Source of the DNA: Methanomicrobia archaeon DTU008
GTDB taxonomy: Archaea > Thermoplasmatota > Thermoplasmata > Methanomassiliicoccales > Methanomassiliicoccaceae
Reading direction: 5' to 3'
DNA: 64,000 nt
Assembly (NCBI GenBank): GCA_001512965.1
Contig: LFRW01000035.1
Location: 72,249-136,248 of the forward strand
Shown: piece after piece, positions 35,074 through 43,814 of the stretch
Layout of the letters: each line of letters opens with the position of its first letter
Numbering within the stretch: the first letter of the stretch is position 1
Position numbers and translations under genes: made by a program
The notes under the pieces: generated by a model
What the model was told of the DNA's origin: nothing
The model's database searches: none
The model's input: only the letters and a program-made list of their open reading frames with translations

Positions 35074-37401
35074 TTAGTCTTCCCTTTCCCTTTTCATGGA
35101 GCGGATCCCTTCAAGGAGGAGCCGCTGCTCGGCCGCAGCCACGTGCCTGATGGTGCTCAGCACGGTGTCAGGGTTGAGGGATATCGAATCGATGCCTTCT
35201 CTGACCAGGAACTCCGCGAACTCGGGGTACACGGATGGACCCTGTCCGCAAATGGACACGGGGATCCCCTTCTTGTGGGCGGACCTGATGAGGTGGGATA
35301 TCGCCCTCTTGATGGCCTCGTTCCTCTCATCGAAGTACCCCATCTTGCCCAGCACATCGGAGTCTCGGTCGGCGCCCATGGTAAGCTGGGTAAGGTCGTT
35401 CGAACCGATGGAGAAACCGTCGCAGCGCTCGGCGAACTCCTCTGCCATGAAGACTATCGCCGGAACCTCGGCCATGAGATACAGTTTGAAGTCGTTGCTG
35501 CGGTATAGGCCGACCTCTTTCATCATGGCCTCGATCTTGTCCAGCTCCTCAAGGGTGCGGACGAAGGGAAGCATCACCCAGATGTTCCTCAGTCCCATCT
35601 CGTCCCTGGCCTTCTTGACCGCACGGAGCTCGCACATGAACGCCTCGCGATACGATTCGGAGACATAGCGGGAGCAGCCCCTCCACCCGATCATGGGATT
35701 GGACTCCTTGGGCTCGTATTTGCTGCCCCCCTTCATGTCGTGATACTCGTTGGTCTTGAAATCCGACGTCCTCAGGACCACGGGGCGCGGGTAGAACGCC
35801 TTGCCCACCATCGCGATGCCGTTGGCAAGATTGTCTATCAGTTCCTGGCTGCGTCCCTGTTCGATCAGGGCGCAGGGGTGTTCCTGGATGTAGGAGGTGA
35901 ATAGGAACTCGATGCGCATCAGCCCGATTCCCTGGACGGGAAGCTGAGCGTACTCCTCGGCCTTCTGCGGGACGCCGATGTTGACCATTATCTTGGTGGC
36001 GGTCACCGGGACCGATGCGACGGCTACGGGGGCAGTGCTAGGCGCATCCTTCTTCTCCTTCTCCACTCCTTCGTACACGACACCCATCTGGCCGTGCACG
36101 GTCACCATCATGCCGTCCCTCAGCACCTTGGTGGCATCGCTCGCCCCGACAACGCACGGTATGCCGAGCTCGCGGGCTACGATGGCGGCGTGGCAGGTCA
36201 TGCCCCCTTCATCGGTGACGATGGCGGCGGCGCGGGTCATGGCAGGAACCATGTCCGGGGTGGTCATCTGGGTTACCATGACGTCCCCCTCCTTGACCTC
36301 ATCCAGGCTCATCTCCTCGCTGAAGATTTTGACAGGACCTCCAGCGATGCCGGGACTTGCCCCCAGCCCCTTCACCAGTATGGTGCGCTGAGACTCAAGC
36401 TCCTCCTTGCCTCCTTCCACATTGCAGCTGTGCATCTTCTTCTCATCGTTGGACAACGTGGTGATCGGCCTCGCCTGCACTATGTAGATCTGGTCCTTCT
36501 CGATGCACCACTCGATGTCCATGGGCTTGTTGTAGTGCATCTCGATCTGATTGCCGATCTCGGCCAGCTCGTAGATCTGCTTATCCGTGATCTTCTGCTC
36601 CTTGGTTATCTCGGAGGGCACCTCCATGCGCATGCACTCGCCGGACTCCCCCCTGATGAGCATCCAGGTCTGGTTGGATATCCTCTTGTTGAGGATCTTG
36701 CGGTGGAACTTGTCCACGCAGTAGGTGTCTGGAGTGACCTTTCCTCCCACCAGCGCCTCTCCCAGGCCATAGCCTGCCTCGATGATGATGTGCGGCAGCT
36801 CGGAGTTGGGGTCCACGGTGAACATGATCCCGGAGCGGTCGGATGAGATCATCCTCTGCACCACCACGGCCAGCTTGACCGACGCGTGGTCGAACCCCTT
36901 CTGCACGCGGTATGCGATGGCCCTCGGGGTGAACAGGGACGACCAGCATCTCTTGATGCTCTCCAGCAGCGACTGGGGATTGCTTACGTTCAAGAAGGTG
37001 TCCTGCTGTCCAGCGAAAGAGGCGGTGGGCAGGTCCTCTGCGGTGGCAGAGGAGCGAACCGCGACCAGCGGGTTGCTGCCGTTCCCAAGCTTCTCATACT
37101 CGGAGATGATAAGCTCCTCCAAGTCCTCGGGAATCTTGCCTACCTCGAACGCGCGGCGAATGTTGACCGAGGCTTCCTGCACCTTCTCATCGGAAGATAC
37201 ATCAAGGTTCTCCATCACGGTGGCCAAGAGGTCCCCGAGGCCATTGCTTTCCAGAAAATAGTCATATGATTCCGTGGTTAACACGAACCCGGGTGGAACT
37301 TCAAAGCCGGCCGAGGTCAGCTCGCCAAGGTTTGCAGCCTTACCTCCCGCGATCGGTATATCGTCTACACCCAGGTCCTTGATGCTTATGATCTTGCTCA
37401 T
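35074..37401 (-). CDS. ppsA: Phosphoenolpyruvate synthase
   Basis: Converts pyruvate, ATP and water to PEP, AMP and phosphate, the first gluconeogenic step. The 775-residue protein has the N-terminal ATP-grasp domain (GGKAANLGEL; TDPNSEL-type loop), the swivelling phosphohistidine in DEGGMTCHAAIVARELGIP (about 400) and the PEP/pyruvate barrel with the catalytic Cys of SICGQGPSVYPEF (about 717). Minus-strand TATA AGATATATC at 37465-37475. It is divergent from porCDAB, which makes its pyruvate, across a 440-base gap. Confidence 0.96.
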   Translation of the reverse strand: MSKIISIKDLGVDDIPIAGGKAANLGELTSAGFEVPPGFVLTTESYDYFLESNGLGDLLATVMENLDVSSDEKVQEASVNIRRAFEVGKIPEDLEELIISEYEKLGNGSNPLVAVRSSATAEDLPTASFAGQQDTFLNVSNPQSLLESIKRCWSSLFTPRAIAYRVQKGFDHASVKLAVVVQRMISSDRSGIMFTVDPNSELPHIIIEAGYGLGEALVGGKVTPDTYCVDKFHRKILNKRISNQTWMLIRGESGECMRMEVPSEITKEQKITDKQIYELAEIGNQIEMHYNKPMDIEWCIEKDQIYIVQARPITTLSNDEKKMHSCNVEGGKEELESQRTILVKGLGASPGIAGGPVKIFSEEMSLDEVKEGDVMVTQMTTPDMVPAMTRAAAIVTDEGGMTCHAAIVARELGIPCVVGASDATKVLRDGMMVTVHGQMGVVYEGVEKEKKDAPSTAPVAVASVPVTATKIMVNIGVPQKAEEYAQLPVQGIGLMRIEFLFTSYIQEHPCALIEQGRSQELIDNLANGIAMVGKAFYPRPVVLRTSDFKTNEYHDMKGGSKYEPKESNPMIGWRGCSRYVSESYREAFMCELRAVKKARDEMGLRNIWVMLPFVRTLEELDKIEAMMKEVGLYRSNDFKLYLMAEVPAIVFMAEEFAERCDGFSIGSNDLTQLTMGADRDSDVLGKMGYFDERNEAIKRAISHLIRSAHKKGIPVSICGQGPSVYPEFAEFLVREGIDSISLNPDTVLSTIRHVAAAEQRLLLEGIRSMKRERED

Positions 37402-37841
37402 TTTTAATCCCCGGAACGTCTCCGTGTTAGGTTTACATGGAGCAAGGCTGGGATAAACTTGTTGTAGATATATCTTGTTGAGGTAGGTGACATATTAGTG
37501 GATATTATCCCATCGATTTGAATTAAGGATCGCAAGGGCACAGTCCTCTCCACCATCATCCCCATGCTTCCAGAAAGTGTCCTTCTTCCATCGACCTGCC
37601 TCATGTCCAGCATGAGGGGCCATGCAAGATGCCTCACGTTTGCATGCATCGTTCATGAGCATGGTCCCGACATTGATTCTGAACATGCGTTAAATCGATA
37701 CATTCTTCGAATACCTTCGGTCAAATCCGCTATCCGTAGATTCTATTAGAGCAAATCGCAGAATGTTGCGTAAACAAAACCGGTTTTTAAGATAGGGTTA
37801 AATACGCTCAATCGTACACGGAGCCAAAGCGAGGGTTTGAT
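37402..37841. promoter_or_regulatory. ppsA/por divergent control region
   Basis: No gene is visible in these 440 bases. The ppsA TATA box is at 37465-37475 and a por TATA-like GTTAAATACG at about 37797-37806. A perfect 12-base palindrome AAAACCGGTTTT (37776-37787) lies about 10 bases upstream of the por TATA box, in a position suited to an activator or a BRE-blocking repressor. The stretch 37500-37750 shows nothing else I can name. Confidence 0.45.
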
Positions 37842-38402
37842 TTGACAACTCACGAGATACGATGGCACGGCAGAGGTGGACAGGGAGTGGTCACCGCAAA
37901 TGAGATCCTGGCTGGAGCCGCTCTGCTGGAGGGCAAATATATGAAAGCCTTCCCGGAGTTCGGACCGGAGCGCATGGGGGCCCCCATTCGCGCATTCGCC
38001 CGGATCTCCGACGAACCCATCAAGGTCCACAGCCAGGTTTACTTCCCCGACTATGTGATCGTCCTTGACCCTACATTGATAGGCAATGTGAACGTCCTTG
38101 AAGGTATGAAGGCCAACGGCGCTCTGGTGGCGAACTATGCCGAGGGGACGAAGCACCTCAAGGAGGCGCTTGGAACGGACATGAACGTGCGCGCCGTCGA
38201 CGCCACTCAGATAGCCCTCGAGACGATAGGCCGGCCTATGGCCAACACCGCAATGCTCGGCGCTCTGGTCCGGGTATCCAACATCGTGAAGTTGGAGAGC
38301 GTTTTGGAGGAACTCCGCAACAAGCTCGGGGCCAAGCTGCCAGAGAAGGTGGTGGAGAAGAACATTCTTAGCGTCCAGCGCGCTTATGATGAGGTGGACT
38401 GA
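37842..38402 (+). CDS. porC: Pyruvate:ferredoxin oxidoreductase, gamma subunit
   Basis: A 186-residue subunit of the four-subunit oxidoreductase, with the opening EIRWHGRGGQGVVTANEILA and FPEFGPERMGAPIRAFARISD typical of the gamma chain. The start is TTG at 37842 preceded by GCGAGGG; no ATG precedes the conserved region. Its stop overlaps the delta gene start. The gene order gamma-delta-alpha-beta and the alpha-chain sequence point to pyruvate rather than 2-oxoglutarate or branched 2-oxo acids. Confidence 0.92.
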   Translation: MTTHEIRWHGRGGQGVVTANEILAGAALLEGKYMKAFPEFGPERMGAPIRAFARISDEPIKVHSQVYFPDYVIVLDPTLIGNVNVLEGMKANGALVANYAEGTKHLKEALGTDMNVRAVDATQIALETIGRPMANTAMLGALVRVSNIVKLESVLEELRNKLGAKLPEKVVEKNILSVQRAYDEVD

Positions 38403-38665
38403 TGAGCACCGCTGAAGATGTCATAGTTGAGCCTGGAACGGCCAGGAAGTATCACACGGGCTCTTGGCGTTCCAAGAAGCCTGTGGTCGACAAGGAGAAA
38501 TGCATCAACTGCCTGTTTTGCTGGATGTTCTGCCCCGACAACTCCATCATAGTGGAGGGCGGCGAGATGAAAGGGATCAAGTACACGCACTGCAAGGGAT
38601 GTGGGATCTGCTCCCGCCAGTGCCCCAAGGATGCCATAACCATGGTCGAGGAGGGAGAGGAATGA
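38402..38665 (+). CDS. porD: Pyruvate:ferredoxin oxidoreductase, delta (ferredoxin) subunit
   Basis: An 87-residue 2[4Fe-4S] ferredoxin subunit with CINCLFCWMFCPD and CKGCGICSRQCPKDA, eight cysteines for two clusters. It passes electrons from the TPP centre to external ferredoxin. It shares one base with porC and overlaps porA by ATGA. Confidence 0.94.
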   Translation: MSTAEDVIVEPGTARKYHTGSWRSKKPVVDKEKCINCLFCWMFCPDNSIIVEGGEMKGIKYTHCKGCGICSRQCPKDAITMVEEGEE

Positions 38666-39822
38666 AGAGACTGGCGATGAACGGGGACCAGGCGGTCGCC
38701 CTGTCATGGAAGCAGATAGACCCTGATGTGGTGTCCTCGTACCCCATCACCCCGCAGACCATCATCGTGGAGACGTTCGCCGAGTACGTGGCCAACGGCG
38801 AGGTCGGCACCGAGTACATCTGCAGCGAGTCGGAACACTCCTCAATGAGCATGTGCATCGGCGCTTCCGCCGCCGGAGCCAGGTCCGCAACCGCCACCGC
38901 TTCCGCCGGTCTCGCATACATGTGGGAGATGCTGTACATCGCGGCGTCCATGCGTCTTCCGGTGGTCATGACAGTCGCGAACAGGGCTCTGTCCGGCCCG
39001 ATCAACATCCATTGCGACCACTCGGACGCCATGGGGGCTCGGGACAGCGGCTGGATCCAGATCTATGCGGAGAACGTCCAAGAGGCGTACGACAATTCCA
39101 TCATGTCCTTCCGGATCGCAGAGGACATGGGCGTCAGGCTACCGGTCATGAACTGCCTGGACGGTTTCATCGTAACTCATGCCATCGAGTCGATGGAGCC
39201 GCTGGACGATGATGCGGTCAAGAAGTTCGTTGGCGACTTCAAGCCTATCCACCCCCTCCTGGACGTCAAGTCGCCTCACTCCTTCGGACCCTTCGACATG
39301 CCCGAATATTACTTCGAGCACAAGTACGCCCAGCAGAAGGCTATGGAGAACGCACTGGATGTCGTCAGAAAGGTCTCTGATGAATATGCCCAGATCTCTG
39401 GCCGCAAGTACGACCTGCTGGAGTGCTACCGCTGCGAGGATGCGGAATATGTCGCCCTATCCATCGGCTCCACCGCCGGAACGATGAAGCAGGTGGTCGA
39501 CGACCTCCGCGCGGAAGGACACAAGGTCGGCTCCATCAAGCTGCGCCTGTTCCGCCCGTTCCCCTTCCAGGACGTCGCAAAGGTCCTGGACGGACGGAAG
39601 GGAGTGGCGGTGTTGGACCGCGCCCTCTCGTTCGGAGCGGCCGGTCCGCTGTTCGCTGATGTGTGCAGCGCAATGTTCGGCAACTCCTCCAGCTCTCCGG
39701 CCTTCAACTACATCTATGGCCTGGGAGGAAGAGATGTGGGCGTGGAGGACCTCAAGAAGGTATACTTCGACATGGAGGACGGCACAGCAAAGGCCGTCAA
39801 CTACCTGGGGGTGAAGCTTTGA
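38662..39822 (+). CDS. porA: Pyruvate:ferredoxin oxidoreductase, alpha subunit
   Basis: A 386-residue chain holding the pyrimidine-binding and domain II parts of the enzyme. It opens MKRLAMNGDQAVALSWKQI and SYPITPQT, and has the PorA-type RALSGPINIHCDHSDAMGARDSGWIQ segment that contacts pyruvate. Start fixed by the ATGA overlap with porD; the longer open frame upstream is antiphase to porD. The end overlaps a TTG that starts porB. Confidence 0.94.
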   Translation: MKRLAMNGDQAVALSWKQIDPDVVSSYPITPQTIIVETFAEYVANGEVGTEYICSESEHSSMSMCIGASAAGARSATATASAGLAYMWEMLYIAASMRLPVVMTVANRALSGPINIHCDHSDAMGARDSGWIQIYAENVQEAYDNSIMSFRIAEDMGVRLPVMNCLDGFIVTHAIESMEPLDDDAVKKFVGDFKPIHPLLDVKSPHSFGPFDMPEYYFEHKYAQQKAMENALDVVRKVSDEYAQISGRKYDLLECYRCEDAEYVALSIGSTAGTMKQVVDDLRAEGHKVGSIKLRLFRPFPFQDVAKVLDGRKGVAVLDRALSFGAAGPLFADVCSAMFGNSSSSPAFNYIYGLGGRDVGVEDLKKVYFDMEDGTAKAVNYLGVKL

Positions 39823-40760
39823 TCACAATTAAGGAAATGGCTGAAATGCCGGTCAGACTGACCGAAGGCCACCGGCTGTGCGCCGGTTGTGCTGAACCTA
39901 TCGTGGCAAAGCAGGTCCTGCTGGCCACCGACAAGCCCGTCGTGGTGGCCAACGCTACCGGTTGCTTCGAGGTCTCCACCTCCGGCTTCCCGCAATCCGC
40001 ATGGGAGGTCCCATGGATCCACACGGCTTTCGCCACCACTGCCGCTACCATATCTGGCGTGGAATCGGCATACGTCTCTCTCAAGCGAAAGGGAAAGATC
40101 AGCGAGGACATCCGCTTCGTGGCCTTCGGAGGCGACGGTGCGACATACGATATCGGGCTGCAGGCGCTCTCCGGCGCCATCGAGCGGGGCCACCGCTTCA
40201 TGTACGTCTGCCTGAACAACGAGGCCTACATGAACACCGGCATCCAGCGGTCCGGCGCCACCCAGAGGGGAGCCTCCACCACGACCTGCCCGTCGGGCAC
40301 TTGCATACCGGGCAAGAAGGAGATCCCAAAGGACCTCACCAAGATAATCGCCGCCCACAAGCTGCCCTATGCGGCGCAGGCGTCCCCCCATAATTGGAAG
40401 GACCTCATCGCCAAGGCGGCCAAGGGATTCGAGGCCAACGGGCCCTCGTTCCTAAACATCATCACCCCCTGCCCTCGCGGATGGAGGTATGATGGCGCCA
40501 ACACGATAGAGATGGCCAAACTGGCGGTCGAGACCGGCATGTGGCCCCTCTATGAGTATGAGAACGGCAAGTGGACGCTGACCGGGGAGACGAAGCGCAT
40601 CGCCGAGGGCAAGATGGAGAGGCGGCCCCTGGCCGATTGGCTCAAGGCCCAGGGCCGGTTCAAGCACCTGCTCGCTCCAGAGTGGAAGGACGTCGTGGAC
40701 GATATCCAGAACAACCTCGACGCCAGCTGGGACGAGCTCCTCCGGCTGACCAAGCTATAA
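39819..40760 (+). CDS. porB: Pyruvate:ferredoxin oxidoreductase, beta subunit
   Basis: The 313-residue TPP-binding chain, with cluster cysteines in GHRLCAGCAEP and ATGCFEVS, and the TPP motif GGDGATYDIGLQAL leading to LNNEAYMNTGIQRSGAT. I place the start at TTG 39819 because GGGGGTG precedes it by 6 bases and it overlaps the porA stop; ATG codons at 39837 and 39846 are alternatives. Together the four subunits oxidise pyruvate to acetyl-CoA and CO2, or run in reverse for carbon fixation. Confidence 0.93.
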   Translation: MITIKEMAEMPVRLTEGHRLCAGCAEPIVAKQVLLATDKPVVVANATGCFEVSTSGFPQSAWEVPWIHTAFATTAATISGVESAYVSLKRKGKISEDIRFVAFGGDGATYDIGLQALSGAIERGHRFMYVCLNNEAYMNTGIQRSGATQRGASTTTCPSGTCIPGKKEIPKDLTKIIAAHKLPYAAQASPHNWKDLIAKAAKGFEANGPSFLNIITPCPRGWRYDGANTIEMAKLAVETGMWPLYEYENGKWTLTGETKRIAEGKMERRPLADWLKAQGRFKHLLAPEWKDVVDDIQNNLDASWDELLRLTKL

Positions 40761-40882
40761 ACCCTTTCTCACTTTCTTCCTTTTTAGAAATCGGCCATGG
40801 ATGGCCCTTCCATCGCCAGGTTGCCCACCGTCTTCTGAAATCCCTTAATATGCCATATGCCCTTACCCCGAACGGCGTTAAC

Positions 40883-41536
40883 ATGGGATACGATCATCCG
40901 CGATGCGACCACTGCGGGGATGTCGGCTGCAAGGCCGGCACGCCTGGAAAGTTCAAGTACTGCCCCACTAACGTTTCTGGCCATGGCAAGGAGGAGATCG
41001 CCAAGCGCTACAGCGATCCGGTCCTCCAGAAGATGATGACCACCGCGGCCAAGGTGGAGAAGGAGACGCTCAAAGATGTGGACGGTGTCCGCACGCCCGT
41101 AAGGCCAAGGATCTCGGAGATCATGGCCTTCGCAGATGAGATGGGATGGAAGCGCATAGGCGTGGCCTTCTGCCTGGCGGCAAGGGATGAAGCGCTCCGG
41201 CTCGTAAAGGTGCTGGAGGCCCGTGACTTCGAGGTCTGCTCGATAATATGCCGGGGCTTCGGCATGACCAAAGGCGAGCTGGGCATCCCAGAGGAGGCGT
41301 GCCTGAAGTCACCTAGTGAGACAGTGTGCAATCCCATATATCAGGCGGAACTGCTCAACGAGGCCGGCACCGATCTGAACATCGTGGTGGGACTATGCGT
41401 TGGCCACGACATGCTGTTCAACAAGCATTCCAACGCATATGTCACCACACTATCGGTGAAGGACCGCATGACCGCTAACAACACCATCGGTCCGCTCTAC
41501 TCGAACTTCTTCAACGAAATTCTGAAGAAGAAGTAA
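40883..41536 (+). CDS. DUF1847-type cysteine-rich protein
   Basis: A 217-residue protein starting MGYDHPRCDHCGDVGC, with cysteines at 8, 11, 16 and 27 that look like a metal or Fe-S site, and further Cys in a Rossmann-like core (IGVAFCLAARDEALRLVKVLEARDFEVCSIICRGFG; IVVGLCVGHDMLFNKHS). I recall such proteins as DUF1847 in anaerobes. An ATG at 40850 overlaps the TATA-like CCTTAATATG, so I prefer 40883. It lies downstream of porB on the same strand with its own promoter. Function unknown; redox or metal roles are guesses. Confidence 0.82.
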   Translation: MGYDHPRCDHCGDVGCKAGTPGKFKYCPTNVSGHGKEEIAKRYSDPVLQKMMTTAAKVEKETLKDVDGVRTPVRPRISEIMAFADEMGWKRIGVAFCLAARDEALRLVKVLEARDFEVCSIICRGFGMTKGELGIPEEACLKSPSETVCNPIYQAELLNEAGTDLNIVVGLCVGHDMLFNKHSNAYVTTLSVKDRMTANNTIGPLYSNFFNEILKKK

Positions 41537-41568
41537 GGTTCGACCCTTACGGCATGGCCGGGCCATTC

Positions 41569-41593
41569 CCCGCTTGGACTTGTGCCAAGCGGG
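41569..41593 (+). terminator. Hairpin after the DUF1847 gene
   Basis: A 9-bp perfect stem CCCGCTTGG/CCAAGCGGG with a 7-base loop, followed by a second smaller hairpin (TTCCCG/CGGGAA, about 41601-41617). The second arm can also pair with 41561-41573, so alternative folds exist. Nothing else is seen between 41537 and 41811. Confidence 0.5.
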
Positions 41594-41811
41594 TAACATC
41601 TTCCCGGCAAGCGGGAATGGTCCATTCTCCCAACTTTTCCAATGTCTCTGCCATATGCTCCGGTGTCAGCTTGGGGGCGCCATCGACATTGGCTGATGGA
41701 GATGAGAGAATGCTCCATGGATGAGAGGGTCGATGGGCGGTCCTCCTCTCAGCCGATCTGCGGATGGCAAGCCCTCGGCATTGGTGTTCGACCGGGGCAG
41801 GGAGACGAGGA

Positions 41812-42042
41812 TCAATCCTCGAGCTGGGCCTCGTGCTCCAGAACTTCCTGCCAGAGCTTCAGGGTTTCCTGTGCTTCCTCCTCATCCACCTTCTCGATGG
41901 CAAAACCGGCGTGGACAACGACCCAGTCCCCTGGAGCGGATTCCACCAGGGAGACGTTCACCTTGCGGACCACCCCGCCGAAGTCCACCTCGGCCTGGTT
42001 CCCTTCTATGTTGATGATCTTACCAGGAACTGCTAAGCACAT
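41812..42042 (-). CDS. hypC: Hydrogenase maturation chaperone HypC
   Basis: A 76-residue OB-fold chaperone that carries the Fe(CN)2CO unit with HypD during [NiFe]-hydrogenase assembly. It begins MCLAVPGKI with the essential Cys2 and has the GGVVRKVNVSLVESAPGDWVVVHAGFAIEKVDEEEA signature. GAGGTACC precedes the ATG. It starts 6 bases after the nac stop, so they form a pair; no other hyp or hydrogenase gene is in the window. Its presence implies that the organism has a [NiFe] hydrogenase. Confidence 0.95.
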   Translation of the reverse strand: MCLAVPGKIINIEGNQAEVDFGGVVRKVNVSLVESAPGDWVVVHAGFAIEKVDEEEAQETLKLWQEVLEHEAQLED

Positions 42043-42048
42043 GGTACC

Positions 42049-42420
42049 TCACGATGACATGATGCTGAGGATGGCCTCTGCCGGCCGTCCTCCAGAGTCT
42101 TTCAGCGCCTTGATCGCACGCTCGCGGTCGCAGCCAGTCTGGCCCATGACCAGCTCAATGTCCTCTTCCGGAATCGGCGGTTCAGCAGGCTGGGCGGGTC
42201 CTTCCTGACGGTCCCTGATGACCGCCTCCCCCATGACCTGGAACGTCTTCTGGCCCTGCATGTCCATGAGCGTGACCGCCGCGTCGGTGAGCACATATTC
42301 CTTGCTCTTGGTGCGGATGATGACCTCTTCCACATCCTTGAGCTCCTCGGTGGTGATACCCAGGCGCTTCATTGCCTGTTTCATCTGACGGGGATTCACT
42401 CCTCTCATGCCCGGCATCAT
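42049..42420 (-). CDS. nac: Nascent polypeptide-associated complex protein (alpha-NAC)
   Basis: Archaeal NAC homodimer that binds the ribosome near the exit tunnel. The 123-residue protein opens MMPGMRGVNPRQMKQAMKRLGI, has the six-strand NAC domain (21-70, EEVIIRTKSKEYVL..VTLMDMQGQKTFQVMG) and a C-terminal UBA domain (85-121). The frame is open further upstream to 42486, but a TATA-like CTTTAACTAC falls there, so the ATG at 42420 is chosen. Confidence 0.94.
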   Translation of the reverse strand: MMPGMRGVNPRQMKQAMKRLGITTEELKDVEEVIIRTKSKEYVLTDAAVTLMDMQGQKTFQVMGEAVIRDRQEGPAQPAEPPIPEEDIELVMGQTGCDRERAIKALKDSGGRPAEAILSIMSS

Positions 42421-42490
42421 GGTAACTGCCTTTGTGATGGAGGGGGAGTAGTTAAAGGTTTTCCGGGAACCTACCGAAGTATCCACTCGA

Positions 42491-43750
42491 TCATCGCTTG
42501 CGTACTGCCAGTATGAGGAGTGCGCATGATGCGACGCCTACGATCCCCAGCAAGGGTAGCATGTAGCTCCCCACTCCGGACGCATCGCCTTCCTTCTCCG
42601 GTATGAACACGGTCATTGGTGGGGACCGCTCGCTCTCCTCCCCATTCACCACGGCCGAGACCTCATAGGTGACGTTGACCCCCAGGGGTGGAGACGCATC
42701 GACGAAGGATGTTGTGTCTGTTACGAACCTGTCCTCGGTCCCTTCATAGCTGCGGTATACATGAAAGACCATGTCGTCGCTCAATGTGCCGGCCACCTTT
42801 TCCCTACTGTGCACCCTCTCACTCTCAGGCAGCGGTATGAATCCGTTCTCCCTTAGGATCGTCTGTCCCTTGCCTGGGTCGAGGACGAAGTCGATCCATG
42901 AGCCGATCGCGCCATCTGGCTCACCATCCGTCACCAGATGGAACGTCCTCGATAATGGGTAGGCGGACGAGTAAACAGTGGTCTCATCAGGAACCGTGGG
43001 TCTGCCATGTTCGGTGACGGATATCCCAATCATCATGTCCTCGGCGTCCGTCGGCATCAGCCCGTATAGGAGGAATCCGATGGCTCCCTCTCTGCTCCTC
43101 ACTTCCGCCGGCACATCGACGTCGTCATGATGCGACATGTTCGCATATCCAGCGCCGTTCAGGACCATGCTTCTGATGAGATTGTATGCGCTCTTCCCCT
43201 GTACGGTCCCCACGCGCTCCACCGGTACATCCGGACCTCCAACGGCGGACCAGGTGTTTATGGACCCGTCAAATATTCCGCGGAGCTGTTCCATGCTCAG
43301 GCTCTCGATTCCCAGATCGGGGTTCACGAGCACCGCAACTGCCTCCGCGCCAACCATGATATCAACGGGGTCCAGGCCTTCCTTTTGCGCGGCAGACCTC
43401 TCCACCGGATCGATGGCGCGGGACGCCTGGGCGATGTCTGACCGCCCTTCGGTCCATTCGGTGAACGCGAATGTATTGGTGCCGCCTGTCAGCTCGATCT
43501 CGATCGACGGATGGTCGGTCATGAACGCCTTGGCGATCGGCGCCATGGAGAGATTGGAGGCGGTGCAGCCCGATTGTACGATTACGCTGCTCGCGAACGT
43601 GGGGGACCAGGAAATGTTCACCTTGTCGGCGTCCACCGTGGCGACCCCGTCCGATGGCGAGGAGGGCACCGCCGCAGAGGCCGACAACGCGCTGACGCAC
43701 ATAAGGGCGACCAGCAGTGTGGCCGTAATGCATCTTCCCATCCCATGCAT
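42491..43750 (-). CDS. PstS-like substrate-binding protein with C-terminal anchor
   Basis: A 419-residue exported protein. Signal peptide 1-26 (ITATLLVALMCVSALSASAA). Residues 55-290 are a PstS-type periplasmic-binding fold (VIVQSGCTASNLSMAPIAKAFM; GTNTFAFTEWTEGRSDIAQASRAID; LSRTFHLVTDGEPDGAIGSWIDFVL). A beta-sandwich like FN3 follows (about 310-390). The C-terminus is a membrane helix ending RKR. No pstCAB genes adjoin, so it may sense or bind phosphate or another anion at the surface rather than feed an importer here. The TATA box TTTTATATAATC at 43774-43785 makes the message leaderless. Confidence 0.85.
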   Translation of the reverse strand: MHGMGRCITATLLVALMCVSALSASAAVPSSPSDGVATVDADKVNISWSPTFASSVIVQSGCTASNLSMAPIAKAFMTDHPSIEIELTGGTNTFAFTEWTEGRSDIAQASRAIDPVERSAAQKEGLDPVDIMVGAEAVAVLVNPDLGIESLSMEQLRGIFDGSINTWSAVGGPDVPVERVGTVQGKSAYNLIRSMVLNGAGYANMSHHDDVDVPAEVRSREGAIGFLLYGLMPTDAEDMMIGISVTEHGRPTVPDETTVYSSAYPLSRTFHLVTDGEPDGAIGSWIDFVLDPGKGQTILRENGFIPLPESERVHSREKVAGTLSDDMVFHVYRSYEGTEDRFVTDTTSFVDASPPLGVNVTYEVSAVVNGEESERSPPMTVFIPEKEGDASGVGSYMLPLLGIVGVASCALLILAVRKR

Positions 43751-43814
43751 CTTTATCGATGACCTGAGCGGCGATTATATAAAATGAAAGGACGCCCGTG
43801 AGGGCGGTTCGGGT

